Source: Agelaius tricolor
Lineage: Eukaryota; Chordata; Aves; Passeriformes; Icteridae
Direction of reading: 5' to 3'
Length of the DNA: 64,000 nucleotides
NCBI GenBank assembly: GCA_023055355.1
Contig: JALJCS010000009.1
Span: 22,779,001 to 22,843,000, forward strand
The notes under the pieces: model-generated
What the model was told of the DNA's origin: nothing
The model's database searches: none
What the model saw: the letters and a program-made list of their open reading frames with translations, nothing else
Position numbers and translations under genes: made by a program
Shown here: one piece after another, positions 13,301 to 27,520 of the stretch
Numbering within the stretch: position 1 is the stretch's first letter
How the letters are laid out: every line of letters begins with the position of its first letter

Positions 13301-16300
13301 GCTTTCTTCAGCTACCTTCTTCATATAGACAATTATGAGCAGCCAGAGGACAGAAGGGCATCCAGTTGGTAGAAGGCTAAGTTTTAAAACATAATAATTG
13401 CTTTTGCTGCAGAGAATTGTTTTAGTGTGATTTAAGATTAACTTATATTTCAAAGTGCCTTCATTTTATTGTATTTTTTTTTTTTTTAGTATTCCTTGAT
13501 TAAAAAGCATCTAAACACATCATGTGATGGGAAACCTTTTTCACTAGCATAACTAAGAAACATACAATGAAATTGCGGTCAAACTTTCCAAAACATTTTA
13601 CCTCCAGAGCTAAGACCACGCACTGAAATGGGAGATTATAATAAAAGTCCAGACATAACCTTGATGATAGCTTCTGTTGTTTTGAAAGCTATAATATAGG
13701 GTAACTACTTGTACCAGCCCAGCAAATGGAGTATTTCTTTTGTCCCTGACATATACAAAAGATTCCTTTGGGCTAGGAAAACATCTTTGGGTTCTGAATC
13801 ACCAAAAGAAATGAAAAAAAAGGGGAATAAAATTACAAGAGAAAAAGACTTATTGACTCCATCTAGTTCAATGAGCTACCAAAATAGCAAGAAAATTCTG
13901 CCAAACCTCTAACACCACAAGGTTCATTCATTCCCTGATCTGATCTGGTGTTTTTCATTCCACACTGGATAGAAAATTTCACTAACCCCTCCTGGAGCTG
14001 CACAAATTGTTGTGCATTGTCTGCTCTTTCTCTGCTGGGAACACCTCTAGTTATAGAAAAATAAGAGCAACAAGGAATACTTGGGGGAGGGAAAGAAAGA
14101 GAAAAGAATGGTTATGTGGAAAAGCCCAAAGACAGGAGAAGCTGAAGGGATGTACAAAATGAGAAGGAAAACACAGGGGAAGGAGAAGAGGGGAAGGTGA
14201 TGAGAGGAACAGAGGTGGCCCTCAGAATGAAAAGGAGATTATGAAGAGGTATTTTATTTTCCCATCCATCTGTTAGAAGCAGAGAAAGCCATATAACAGC
14301 ACTTCTCATTTCATTGTGCATTTGGTGGAATTCTCCCATCTGGTTTGACATGCCAGCTGAATCTACAATCCACCCTGAAGCCTCTACAAATATGTCAATC
14401 AAAATGACCTGCTGGGAAAGCTGTGAGAAGGCACTCTTTTGTGTTATCCTCACATGCATGTTAGACCCACACAGAAACCCTGCTGTATCTTAGTTTCAAT
14501 CACAGGACATTGGAAAGCTCCTGCAGATGTTATTTTTGCCATGCAAGTAAAGGAATATTGTGATGTGACTAAACCATGAAAGATGAGGAAAAGCCATGAA
14601 ATGGAGTCTGGTGTGTGAGCTAGCAGAGGGGGATCAGTCACACATGGGAGGCTCTGACACAGGAAAAGCTCAGCACTCTTACATGACTCATCCTGGAACC
14701 ACGGAGACAACCAGCTTTGCAAATACTGCTAGAGACCCGATGATGAAATTGCTGCAGCCAACCCAGATGTTCCTATAAAGAAGCCCTTCAAGAAACTCCT
14801 GGAGCATCAGTGATGGCCAAAGAAAACTTCCCCATTATACCACAGAGCAATTTAAACAAGTTTTACTATCCAGCTGCAGGAACTATCTCAGTGTTATGAT
14901 CTTTCTTTCGTGTGTTTCAGATGTTCTTGGACCCACAAAGTCAGTTCCCTGATTCAATAACAGGTCTAAATCCTTCACCTCACAGGAAGTTTGAGGAATA
15001 GCTTCATTGTATTGCAATTTAAGTTTAGATTTAGTTCAATTCTGAGGAAGCTTCCAGACATATGAGACCTGCTTGGTCTGTCATTGCCAAGCTGGCATTT
15101 ATCCAGATGCTCAGTTGTATTTGCCTGTCCTAGAGCTGTCTCTTACCAGTGCTCACAGTATGTGCAAAAGGTAAATGATAGTTGTTCATGTTTGCATATC
15201 ACTATTCAAAGGACAAATACCTAGTCTGCCAGCTGGTACTGCACATACCATGAAACTTTAAGCTATAGAAAAGTAATTTGAGGAGTCTGCCCAGTAAAAT
15301 ATCAGATTTTTTTTCTCACCTCATGACCAAACTTTCAAAGGAGAGCCTGAATAAAAACCCTCTGTTTTCTCAAGATCATTTCATGCTGCTAGCTTTTCAT
15401 CTTCATATGTTTCCTCCACATTTCTATTCTCATCAGACATAGTGGGAGAGACTCTTATTTTATTTTTTCCAAGCAAATAATGCAATTAATTGTAATCCCA
15501 CGTTGTAAGTTGACTTCAAGAGAAATTCTGAGAATTTCTGAGAAATTCTGTCATTTCAGTGAAAAAGACAAAGTCGGTACTTTCACATTTCTTGTGTACA
15601 CAGTTATACAAGTGAAACCAGAATTATCTTGTGAGCATGCTGAGAAGGAAGGACTGCAGTGGGATACCCATCATGTTAGGAAGCAGTGATGTAGATAGTG
15701 GTAGGGTGGGGACTAACAAACATACAACTAATACATAATAAAGAGGCACTATTTGTTACTTCCATGGACAGGTAGACTCTGGAACATGGTTTTCTTTACA
15801 TCCTTCATACCAACTTAGAGAAAAGCATAAATGCCCTGTAGCCTTGCTCCCACCTCCTGATTCTGAATATCGGATGTTGATGACTTCTCATTAGTATTGT
15901 ACTCCTGGCACCCAGCCTTCTGCAAAAACAAACTGGCACACAGCTCCATTTAGGGTTCTTCTGTGATAAGAGGCACATTATTTCAGAATAGCCAAAACCT
16001 TATCAGAGGATGTCTTAGGAAATATTGCCACTATTTCCTCCTGACAGGTAGTCACAACTTAAATAAATGTGTCTGGGTGGAAAATTGATACAGCAATGAT
16101 CACTCATACATGACCCCTGATAGAATCCTTGGATGCTTCACTGATTAATTCATTTCAGCTTTAACCACTGGCACTGCTGAAGTTAGTGAAGTTTTCAATT
16201 GGCCTGCAATTGGATCTTAATCATCCATCTCAAAGGTATGGGGAGACAGTTTGAGCCAACCTGATGACTCACTGTCATGCTAAGCAGGTCACACTTGTCC

Positions 16301-17799
16301 AGAAGGGTTGCGTAAGGCTGGGGGAAGGGAGGGAGTTCTCCAGAATGATGCTAAACTGATCTGTGCTGATCTCAATCAAGCCTCTGTCCAGCAGTAAATC
16401 AGATCCTGTGACACAAGTAATTGAAATAGAAATCTGGTGTCTTTGTGAGCTGAAGACTGTTTCTTTCTTTAGATGGTAGACTGGTAAGATGATGCTTCAT
16501 GTAAACTGTAGTATAAACAGTTTTAGTAAGGCCTACTGTATCAAACAGATTTTCTGTTCATAGTGAGAACACTGAAAGTACCACTGGAATTGATTTTGTT
16601 GTCAGGTTCTGATAATAGGACTGCCATCTCTCTCATGCATCTTCTGAGAAAACCAAGAACCTCTGATTTAGAAGAAATTGGAAAAAGTTCACTAGGGTCC
16701 AGTTTGTGCTTTCTGTATTTATATTGGAGGTTTGAGCATTGGTAAATAGGTTTTTAAAATCTGAATAAATTAAACAGCCTCTTGACTTTTTCTCCTAGAG
16801 AATGTTTCATCCCTTCAGGAGACTTCTTGCTACCTTGCTTCACAAAATTCCACTCTCCAGTCCCTATCACATAACCAAGGCAAAGTTTTAAATAGGGGAA
16901 GCATGGGGCCAGCTACACAGCCTCATATGGGAGAGCTGCTCTCTGTTTTCTCCTTTCCTGACATAAGATCAGATGCACAGAGTCCATGTGCCAAAAATGC
17001 CACCACCCCACATCATGTGAGGGGCACGTATGCAGTGGCATAATGGGGAATAACATTCAGTCATGTGCTCATCTCCCTCTCTGTCACTTGATGGAAGGAA
17101 GGGTTGTGGGGACTTGGAAAAGTTGACAGCAACAAAAAACTAACTGAAAAATTATTCCAGTCTGCAGAACACTCCCTCTTCAGCCACCTCCAAAAACAGT
17201 TTCAAGTGACACTTCTTTCGACTAATGGGCAGCTGGGAGGCTGTCCTAGCAGAGAATGCCTTGGCTGTGTCTTCTGTTTTCATCATCACATGGCTGAACG
17301 ACACCAAGGTCACAGACTTTGTGAAGAAGCTTTTAACCCACAGGAAATTCTGGTTACATACAGAGGGGAACAGGCGATCATTTCATCCATACAGGCTGGT
17401 GAGCCATGATGTCTGATTTCCCCTGTGCTCAGGGTGTGTACTCCAAAGATGTGCAGAATGTGAATAAGGCTATAGGAAATTAGAATAAACATCTTCTTTA
17501 CTATCTGCTCCTCCACATGTCCACCATGCTTTTTTGATACACTCTTCTCTAATAGAAACATAGCAGAATATTCTTTTTATATTTTAAAATATTTAAAAAA
17601 TACAATCAAAGCGTTTCTCCCCATGAAGCAACCATTTGTCTTCCAGCAGCAGCTTCTTCCACTTTTGTCTCCACTGTTCAGGATCACTTCCTTCACCCCT
17701 GTGTAATATATAGTAGGGATAATTCATGCTATTAATGTATGGTATAAAATACTGTGAAATCCAAACCATGTCTTTTGACTACCCTGGCCAGGAGCAGCT
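10337..17799. other. Intergenic, no gene recognised
   Basis: Unique AT-rich sequence with short local duplications (for example CTAAGAAACCTT near 10615; GAGAATTTCTGAGAAATTCTG near 15530), a T14 run at 13474-13487 and the purine block at 14085. The 139-codon frame 12790-13209 on the - strand has no recognisable domain and is treated as chance. Confidence 0.65.
14085..14245 (+). repeat. Purine-rich block
   Basis: A/G-dominated + strand stretch containing GGGAGGGAAAGAAAGAGAAA and AGGGGAAGGAGAAGAGGGGA, without a regular unit. Confidence 0.65.
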
Positions 17800-18317
17800 G
17801 TCTTATTTAGATTCAAATAGTTCCCAACGCTTTAACGTAAGAATAGAAGCTTCCAGCGATGATCGATGATTGCTGGTTTCCCAAAAGTGATTATCACCCT
17901 GCCGATTGCATCTATCAAGATAGTCAGCGGTCATCACCCTGATACATCTGAATACACGGCTTCTCCTCCGGAGCCCATTGACAATGAAGGCACACCTGGA
18001 CAAGGCTTTTGTCCACCTCTGCACGTGGAAAGAAACAGCGATGCGATGCGTGCGAAGAGACACAAAGAAAATTCGGTCATTTTTGCCTCGGGCAGAATAA
18101 ACTGTATAAAACCTCACTGTGTGAAGCCACGAGCATGAACGGGGGAGACTCTGATACTCGGAGGTCAGATCCGTGTTCACCCGGCACCGATCCCGGGCTC
18201 GACGCTGTCTCTTTGGCTGTGGTGGTTTCGAAGACCAAACTTCGGTGTTGCAGAAAAATTAATAAATCTTTGCTAATTTTTTTATAATTTTGGCTCACGA
18301 TTTGATCATTTATAACA
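17800..18317 (+). mobile_element. Putative CpG-rich LTR (solo or fragment)
   Basis: A block of about 500 bp with many CG dinucleotides stands out sharply from CpG-poor flanks. It contains TGTATAAAACC (TATAAA at 18105-18110) and, about 155 bp downstream, AATAAATCTTTGC (AATAAA at 18261-18266), the spacing expected of U3-R-U5 in an LTR. A possible end is TTTATAACA at 18317. No primer-binding site, polypurine tract or viral reading frame is recognisable next to it, and no target duplication could be matched, so the ends are estimates. Retained CpGs suggest a fairly recent insertion. The alternative is a non-repeat CpG island. Confidence 0.5.
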
Positions 18318-19250
18318 CCTGCATCCTCTGAGACATCTCCAGTACTCTCTATGGTATGCTTCCTTGGATCCACATCCCTTCTGTGTAAGAAAAGATGGTA
18401 TCTTCATTTTGGTTTTTTTGGGGACAATTACAGGTCCTATCTGAACAAGGTGCAAGGAGCTGCCTATGCAGTGAGTATGCCTCATGCTATAATAATGGGG
18501 AGAGTACGTGCAACTTGTTTCAGTTACTATCCTTCCTCTGCCTCCTCTCTTTGTCTCCATCATAATTTTATTTGGAAGAGGATTATTTTGTGTTCTTTGT
18601 ATCACATTTAGCATGAAGAGATCTTCATCCCATCACAAAGGCCTCTGAGGTTATAAGCACAATTATGACAGTGATACATATAGAATGAAATCTACCATGC
18701 CATTCCTGCTACTTCACAGGTTCCCAGACAAGCAATGGGAGAAGTTTGGGAGCCTCTGTTTTAGTAAAAGATGATGTAAGGATGATTGTTCCTTCAAGGC
18801 TTTTTTATCTACAACTTTAGGCACCTCAGTTCAGTACATTCTTGAATTGTTTAAACTCTTTGGATTTTCTGTTCTGTTTGCTTCTTTGAGGTGTCTGCTC
18901 TGTCAGTCAAGTTCCCTGTGAATTACCTTCCTCTTCATGTCACAGTGCTTCCCTTCTAACAAAAACTGACCATAGGTGCAGGCTGCAATGCAGCTACTAC
19001 GCTCTATTCAGAGCTGGGACCAAGGGGCATCAGGCAAGGAACTCCCTAGAGAGCTTTGGCTTTAGTGGGGAGAATTCAGTGTATCATGGGTTGATGTTTC
19101 ACAGGATGAACCATATGAGTTCAAAACAACGCCATCAGTTTCAGGGGATTAGCTTGGGCAAGATATTAAATAAATATATAAACATTCACTATTTCTGAAT
19201 CACTTTTTTTTAAGGAGAAATTTTGGTTTGTTTTTTTTTTTTTTTTTAAG
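18318..19250. other. Intergenic, no gene recognised
   Basis: Short AT-rich stretch between the LTR-like block and the sense CR1. It ends in the T17 run that abuts the CR1. Nothing else was recognised. Confidence 0.7.
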
Positions 19251-19700
19251 AGAATATCCAAAGTAGGGCCACAAAAATGGAGAAGAGCTTTGAGAGGAAG
19301 CCTTGTGAGGAGCAGCTGAGGTCACTGGGTCTGTTCAGCCTGAAGGAGACTGAGGGGAGAGCTCACTGCAGTCTGCAACTTCCTTGAGAGGGGAAAAGGA
19401 GAGGCAGGGACTGATCTCTTTGTGGTGACCAATGACTGGATCCAAGGGAATGGCCTGAGTTGTGTCAGTTTAGATTGGATATTAGGAAAAGGTTCTTTCA
19501 CCCAGAGGGTGGTTGGGCACTGGAACAGGTTCCCCAGGGAAGTGGTCACAGCACCCAGCCTGACAGAGCTCAAGAACCATCTGTACAATGATCTCAGGCA
19601 CCATGGTGTGACTCTTGGGGTCTCCTGTGCAAGGCAAGGAGTTGGACTCAATTATCCTTGTGGGTCTCTTCCAATTCAGGATATTCTGTGATCCTATGAT
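19251..19700 (+). mobile_element. CR1 LINE 3' fragment, sense
   Basis: Begins AGAATATCCAAAGTAGGGCC and runs through GTCTGTTCAGCCTGAAGGAG, TTAGATTGGATATTAGGAAA, GGCACTGGAACAGGTTCCC and AGGAGTTGGACTC. It ends in the characteristic terminal motif ATTCTGTGATCCTATGAT. This is a complete CR1 3' end truncated on the 5' side, and it abuts a T17 run at 19231-19247. The wording around CACCCAGAGGGTGGTTGGGC resembles the CR1 subfamilies common in neoavian birds. The open frame 19422-19691 lies inside this untranslated repeat end and is not a gene. Confidence 0.94.
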
Positions 19701-22700
19701 TTGTGTTTTGATTTGGGAACAGAAATGAATGTTGAAATATTAGAATTTCTAGAATGTCATGTCATGTAAATAAATTGTGTCCTGTTTCAGTTCCTTCTGA
19801 TGGGAACTGTTCACTAGTAACCAATGAGAAGCTCTGCTGAATTTTGCTGAAATGGGAGGACAGACATTATGTCTGTTCCTACCACCCATCACAAAGTGAC
19901 TTTGTAACTTTTGGGCCAAGTTGAAATGCCAGTGTGTGAGCTGCAGCATCTAAGCACAGAGGTACTTCCTATCCTTGCACTTCTGCTAAAACAGGTGATG
20001 CCTCCAGAAAAGGACCAAAGCAGAAATGCCAGGGGAAAGTAGTTCCTTTGGCCATCTCAGCACATGAAGTTCCTGCGCTTGCTGTACTGCTGAACTTGCA
20101 TTCCAGGAGACACATATGATCCCCTCACATGAAAGCTATTGCCAAAATATTTCCGTGGTTGGCCTTTGGTTTTGCAACACAGATTTCTTCGCCCTCTCCT
20201 CACCTGGTAGTGTGTGAGTTTTTGTTCCCTGACATCTGGCAGAACTCTGTGATATGTAAGTGTGATTGAGCACTAATAAAAGAGGAATTTAGGCTTGAGT
20301 TTGTGTGGGCATTCCAGTATTTAGCTTTTAATTTCTGCACCAATGTTTGGAATGAGCTAAAAATGCTTCCAATATGAAAACAAAATATACTTGACAATTT
20401 TTTATTAATTCACTGAGAATAAGAGTATCCTTTCTATATTTATAAGCTATCATGACTTGCTGAAGTGGCACTGTTAATGATAATGATAATTATCTGCATA
20501 TAAGATTAACTGAGCAGTCAGAGTTTATTTCAGTGCTGAATCACTTTTCTATAGGCCACCTTGTGAACCATGTTTCTTTTCCTTAGCTGATTATTCTTCT
20601 CAATATATTTTACTGTGGTTTTTTACAAATAAAGTAAAAAAACTCCTTGATTTGAACACTCACATATCAGCTGATCAGTCAAAATGACTAAAACCAAAAA
20701 TGAGATCATATGTTCCAAGAAGTTTTATATTTTATAATTTATTTCCATTATATTTTTTAAAAATGTAATTTTTGAAAGTATTTATAAGGATAACTTTTGG
20801 GGGATAAAAACTAAAATGGGCTACTTCAATCTCATAAGCCATTTGCTATTAATATTTTTGAAGCAGCAATCAGTCCTGTGAGAACTGTAGAGTGTATTGA
20901 GAGACCTTAAAGGACAGTTTGACAGAAAAGCAAAATAATGTTTCTTTCCTACTGGGACCTTTAGCCACAAGCTGAGCCCAAAGTAGTGTCAATAAGCTGA
21001 TCTTCGAGCTGGATTGAAACTTCAGACTTCTGTAAGTCCACCATTTGAATATTAATGAAATAACAAAAACAAATAATGAAACTAAAACTGGTGTTGTTCC
21101 TGCACCAGGCAATACTTGCAATTAGTGAAAAAAGGGAGCATTTTAATTATATGAAGATCTTCTGCATTATGAATTTCAGCCTTTGATATAATCTGTGTCT
21201 AAGGACAGCACTGGAAAAATTCCCTCTCTGTTTCAATGTCTGATTGAAGTGAATTCTCAAAACACTGTCTTTTGTGAGTTCCATTAGAGGCTGAGATTCC
21301 CAAAGAAACAATTGTGTCCAGCACTCAAAGGCCTGTGCTCCAGAGAACATGTCTTTGAACAAAGCAAGGTACATGCAGATACTGAGATACGGAGATCCCT
21401 CTCGTGAGTGTTTCCCACCAAGGTGGGAAGATAATCTAGATGCTGTTTCACCTGGAAATGCCACCAGCACTTGAACAGCACAAGTTTCTCAAGAAAGGGC
21501 ATCAGTATTCTGAGGAACCCCATGAATGAAAGAGAACAGCACATTACTATAAACTTTACTTAATAGCATGAGTATTTAAACCTCTATTTTTTCTGCAGTA
21601 AAACTGTTATTATCTGAACTCTCCATCTTGATTCCAAATATCTGGATTTTATCAAACTCACTCATTTTTGAGAAATTACAAAATAACGAAATCCATTTAG
21701 AAGGAGACAAGGAATATAATCCTTCAGGAAAGTTATAGTTCCCTTTAAAAACCTGGAATGAGGCACCGATCTCCAGTGCCAGATTGCAACAATGGCAAAG
21801 GAAAAAGTCATCAAGGAAAATGCTGACTTCATATCACACCTGATGGTAACAAACCCAGCTGCAGTTTCAAGCAGGGGAACAGTACTTCTCCCTCATCACT
21901 TTAAAGTCTGATCTGTTTTAAAGGTCCTGCTAAATTTGACAGTTTAAAGGGACATTAAATGGAATTGCTCCTTGTACCTTGTGTTATGCTTTAGCTCTGG
22001 AAGGAAAAACTCGGCAGTTTTGCTGAAGTGGTGCCAGGAGTGCGGCAATGTGCGCTATGCGTGATCATCCATTTGGGACAGGAGCAGGATGGTCACTTGC
22101 ACAGACCTTTTATAGCCATCTGAAGATCAAATGACCTGCTGTGGTTCTAATCAGGGCTCAGCTCGGCAGGAACTGCCAAAAGGAAAAGGCCAAAGGAGAG
22201 AGAGAATTCAAAGCTCACATCATAACAGCAATCAAGTGGGGCCATAGTTACAGGCAAACCACAGAAATGAACAGGGTAAAAGAATTATCCAGCTATCACA
22301 GGCACATTAATGCTGGTCGCATTCCAAAGCACTCATTACAGCACTCCAGTGTGGCTCTCTGTACAGCTGGTCAAATAATGCTCATCAAATAAATGATTTG
22401 ACAAATTTTGCAGAGTTTCAAAAATAAATTATCCAAAAAATGTGCTTTTTAAATTATTCCCACAGCTGTAGTCTTGCAAGTCTAGAAATATGTTCAAACT
22501 CTCCTCTTTCCCTGAGCTTTCTCGCTCTCTTCATTTTCTTAATTCATGCTCCCCAGTTGTACCTTCTGAGCAGCCCTGTTAAAATCTCTGGGTGCACATT
22601 GCAGCCTTTCTAAGAAACATGGCCCAGTTCTCCTGTGCACCCCTAAATTTTAATAATAAATCAGCATGTCAGTGCACATGACAAAGCCCAGAACCACACC

Positions 22701-24480
22701 AGTTTCTCCCAGACAATTTAGGCATCCAGTGGCACTTCACCAGCACTCCACTGCAGTTAAGGGCACCATGTTGGTTTACACTGTGTGAGGATCTGCTCCA
22801 TCATCACCATGACTCAGGGCAAGGCACATTTTAGAAAGGGTCCTGCTTACTTGCCTGCCTGAGTGTGGTTCTCTGTTGTCTGCTACACTGGGATTTGTTA
22901 GTAAGTACAATTCTGCAAATTTGTATTTTCCCATGAAAATCTCATTTAAATAAACAACTGAAAACCAGAGCATATATTTATTGACTGTAATGGATTAAAA
23001 AAAATAAAATTACTGGAGCCAGGAAAATGGATTTTTATACATAACAATGCATTCTGAGTGCTTGTCCCAAAGAAGTATGAAAGACCAGTTCAGCAATTTT
23101 TTTCTAGTTTTTCTGCGTGGCTTCAAATGATAACTGTGTTAATACAGCCAAGGTGGTACAGTCATCCCTGAATGCTAGACCCAGCTGTTGATTCAGTTCT
23201 CCACAGCTCTTGTTTGAAGGCCTTTCAGGCAAGAAACATGTAGGCCAAAGTTTTTCTTTTTTTCACTAGCATAAGGAACAAAGACAAAACAACAGAAAGA
23301 GAATTTATTCAACAGAATTAATTTTCCTAGTCCTGCTGGACCAACTCGTTCAACAGTATAAGCATACATTTAATCAACAAAAATAAGTCAGTGTAGAAAC
23401 TATTCAAAACTGTGCAGATAAAATTATTACTTTTTTTATTTTGTTGGCAGATTTGAAGACCATTTGCAAGAGGTCCCAGATACCTGGCAGATCAGGTCCT
23501 GTTCCTGCTTCTGGCCAAAGCTCCCTCCTCCTGAACAGTGAGATTATTGGTCGATAGAGGGAGGCTTCTGACCACGGGAAGCAGGAGCCTGGCCAGGACC
23601 CAGGTCAGGCTGCAGAATTTTTCTGTCTGATGAAAAGTGAATGTTCAGTCTTGCCACTTTTAGAAACAAATGCAGTACATATATATTTGGAAAGGCATGG
23701 GGTTTTTTTGTTTATTTGAGGGGGTGGTTGTTTTGTTGCTGTTTTTAAGTAATAATACTTTTTGTGGTGCATTCATTTAGAAAATCAAGCCAAACTTAAC
23801 ATTTCCTCACAGGAAAGGGAGAGCATAATGTTTTTTATCACTTACTCACTACAGTCATGATAACAAGGGATGTACAAACATCATGGTTATTAGCAGAATT
23901 ATATAATATCACATTTAGAAGGAAATTATCACTTCACTGCTGTCCACTAAAAATATATATCCAATACATGTGAAACACAGGAATACAAGCCTCTCAAAAT
24001 TTCTCATATATTTTTGACTATTTATTTTTCTAAGCTTGACAAAGTTCTTGTGGCTAAAAGATGACAATGGAGAGACGTGCACTATTTCTTTAAATCCGGA
24101 GCAGGAAAAAGTCACCTGCAATAGTCAGCCTAGAGAGTAACTTTGGAGATAGATCAATTTTCCTTAATCTAATAAAGTTGAGAGGCAGCAGGAGGGTGCT
24201 TGTACTGATTCATATCATTCTGGTAGTTCAAACCCTTCACAAATACTCTTATCAAAATGAGTGTTAAGCAATGTTGCAGTTTCACTGGGAAATTAAGTTG
24301 TAGATTGCTCTTACGATTAGGACAGGAAGAGTAGTGTGTGCCAAAGGAAGCTGTGTTGGTGATTTTAAGTACATGACCAGTTTCTATTTGCTAGGATCTG
24401 GACAAAGATGTGCCACCAGTTTGCTCCATAAAAGCAATTAAAATGTGTATCTAAAATGGTACCATGATGTCAAAAGCAGA

Positions 24481-24483
<3 letters not shown>

Positions 24484-24511
<28 letters not shown>

Positions 24512-24522
24512 AAAAAAAAAAA
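24484..24522. repeat. Interrupted poly(A) tract
   Basis: A15, one C, then A22: an almost pure A run of 39 bp. There is no recognisable retrotransposed body on its left side. Confidence 0.97.
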
Positions 24523-25234
24523 CCAAAACATTTTGACCTTTCTAATTCTGTATGTATTGATGTACTGCAAAAGTTCTTAAAAATCTCACACATTTTACAT
24601 TTCTTTCTCTTTCCTCAGTTGTGTATTTTTTCACCTTTATAGAAATGGATTTAAAAGCCACTTTTATTACCCCAGAAGGAGCTTTCAATTGTATCAGAAT
24701 ATTTAGTCTTTAAAACATGAGAGAGGGAGGGAAAAGGAAAAAAAGATCTAGGAGTGAGAGAGGCCAGAAAGCACCAGACTGTTATTTTACAGATGCAGGA
24801 TAACCATCTATTTCTATTTTTATAGGCCAGTCCTGAAACACAAAGGACATGCTTCCATCTTATGAGTTTGCAGATTGGGACTGTCAGACTTGAAGATTCA
24901 AAGGCTGCAGCCCTTTTGGATGGCTCTCTCATCTTACTGTCCACATACACAAACCAGTTGTACAAGGGATAATTAAGCCTGGGCTTGAGTGTAGCTGTCA
25001 TGAAACCTCAGGAGTAGGTTCCGAGAAGCTGAGGGATGATGGAGCTGGGCCTGTTCTGTGGCCTCCATGCAGCATCCTGCAATGTTTGTGGTGCTTCTCA
25101 GCTAAGTCACTGCAGGTATAACAGCTGCTGCTGCAGCTTCATGGGTGAGGAAAGCTGGGAATAGCTTCCCTTTCCTAAGTCACCTACACAAGTCCTAAGG
25201 GAAACTCAGAGAACAGGGCTGAAAACACACTTAT

Positions 25235-25690
25235 TTGGGGCAATAAAGGAGTCAACAGGAAAACAAGGCAAAAAAAATGTTGAAGACAAATGTTGAAGAC
25301 AAACAAAGCAGACTAGGTATAAGCAAGATGCTAGAGATGTTGTTAGGGAAGCAGACCCCACCAAGATTCTAAAAGGGCTGAGAGAGAAGTGAGGAAGAAA
25401 CTAAATAAAGAGGAAGCAACTTAAAGACCTATCAGAAGGCAGGGTGTCACAGAAAATGTGCTGTAAGAATGTCTGAGTGGGTGCATAAGAATATTGGACC
25501 AACATTGAAGAGGATGAAAGTGAAAAGAAATATAAGTTCAAAACATCACTAGAGGAACCAGGGATGTCATTCAACATAAGGACTGGGCATCAATGAAGGA
25601 GAAAGAGGTAGACAGATAAAAAATTCAGAGAAAGAAATTAGAGAGATTAGAGACAGAGCAAGAAGGAGATTCATCAACAACACTCATCCA
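25235..25690 (+). repeat. Purine-rich block
   Basis: About 450 bp dominated by A and G on the + strand (for example AGAGAGAAGTGAGGAAGAAAC and AGAAAGAAATTAGAGAGATT) without a simple repeat unit. Similar blocks occur at 14085-14245, 26455-26610, 27045-27120, 31165-31410, 32030-32470 and 52190-52470. Confidence 0.7.
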
Positions 25691-27500
25691 GGATCCTTAG
25701 TGCAGCAGCTGAGTCAGGCTTTTCATAAGGGGAAATCCTTGGTCTCAGTGGCAGGGAGTAGAACCATAAAAAGATCACAAGGTCTAAACAAGCATTTTAA
25801 CAATCAAGCAGGGATTTGAGAGGAAGCAAACAGAGAAGAGGGAAGAGGCATAAAGCAGGACAGACTAAGCCAAGGAGAAGGAGAGGCTGTAGGGAGAGCT
25901 TGGTATTTAGAATCTGCATATTTCTTCCTTAAAGTGATGAGGCAATTTATTTTGGAGAGGTTTATGCTGCGTGGAGGGCAAAGGGGCTGTAGACAATCTG
26001 TCTCATGCAAGTTACAATTGAGCCATTGGTGTCAGGTGGCACAGGAAGAGTTAACTTGAAGTCCCACCAAGTGGCAGTACAGCTGCTGAAATGCATCTGT
26101 CAACAGAACTATTACTGTCATCAGATCAGCACAATGTCCTTGACCCTGGAGGTCAACTGCAAGGCATTAGCTGCTACACAGACAGAGCTGTCATGCTCCT
26201 GTGGGAACCCAAAGGTTACAAGACCAATTGGACCAGCCCCAAAAGCAAAACCATCCTTCCTCATCCAATAGAGGTGCAGGTGGAGCGGTGTGACAGAGTT
26301 CCTCCAGTGCCCTTTCCCTTTGGAAACCTAGATTTAAACATTCCCTTTCAAACAGGCAAGGAGAGGGACTCTGCTTATTGCCTTTCATAGTCCCCATTTT
26401 TGCACTTCACTAAACCATTGTGTGGTTTGTTGGGTGCAAAGCCTGCACTAGACATTGAATGGCTGAAGGCTGGAACGGGGTGGAAAGTAGATTTCTCAGG
26501 GGAAATGGCAGGAGTGAGGAGTGGAGAGGTTTGGGGAAAATAAATAGCATGGGATGGAGGTTTTAGGACTGCAAGAGTGAAGAGTTGCAGGACAGGACTA
26601 AGATGTCTGTGTTTTCAACCATAAGGAGTTGAACACAGGGGTTAAAAACTCCTTTTTTAAGTAACTGGTGGCAATCACATTGACTTCAGCAATGTTTTAT
26701 ATTATTTGTTTACAGTAAAATCTACTGTAGACTACTGTAAATCTACTGTAAAGTTTTACTGAGTGAAATCTCAGTTCAAGTTCTTGGCTGTCATAGAGGC
26801 AGAGGGCTCTTAATGTCACATTTCTCTGAAGGGATGTGAAGTCTTAAAGCTAAGATTTCATTAGTGAACAATTTCATTAAATCTCCTCCGCTGATATATA
26901 TAGACACATAATCCAGTGCTGTTCAATTTTCAAGCCTGGCAATTTCAATGCAGCTTAACTGAAATATTATCTAAATTGCATTTTTAAACAGGTGATTGGC
27001 AGTGAAATGGCAGCAATTCCCTCAATAGTAGAATATGGCAGCATGTAAGGGAGATGAGAAAAGGCAGAGGAAGGAGAGAATGAGGACAGAAAAGGTCAAA
27101 GGGAAAAGGAAAATAATCAGCTTTTTTTTTTTTAAATTTGGTAAAGTGATTGTAAACTGTTAGTCTCAGAGCACATTTTTCAGTTTGTGCAGGTGCCTCT
27201 CCTCATGCTCTTCCAGCTTACCTCCCCCCAAGTGTGTTTTTTTCTTTTGAGACAGCCCCCACTAGCAAGACATATATGTGTTACTTAAACCAGGCACAGC
27301 CTCCCACTATGTGCCAAGCAGGGAGAGGGCTCTGCCCTTTTGTTCATCTTCAGGTTCTGCAAATCCTGAAGCACTCGCGAAGTCAGCTCAGCCCTCACAG
27401 CAGGTGGAAGCTCCCAGCCCGCAGCAGCTGTGAACAGACTTGATCTTCAGGTTTTCACACACAGTCCTCAACCTCCCCTGCCCAAGCTTTCTTTCCCTGC

Positions 27501-27520
27501 TTTTTTTTTTTTTTTTTTTT
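27501..27520. repeat. T20 homopolymer
   Basis: Twenty T in a row. A CT-rich low-complexity stretch follows at 27636-27664 (CTCCCTCTCCCTCTCTCC). Confidence 0.95.

Noticed and set aside
19422..19691. 89-codon frame on the + strand
   Set aside because: Lies wholly inside the CR1 3' terminal region, which does not code.
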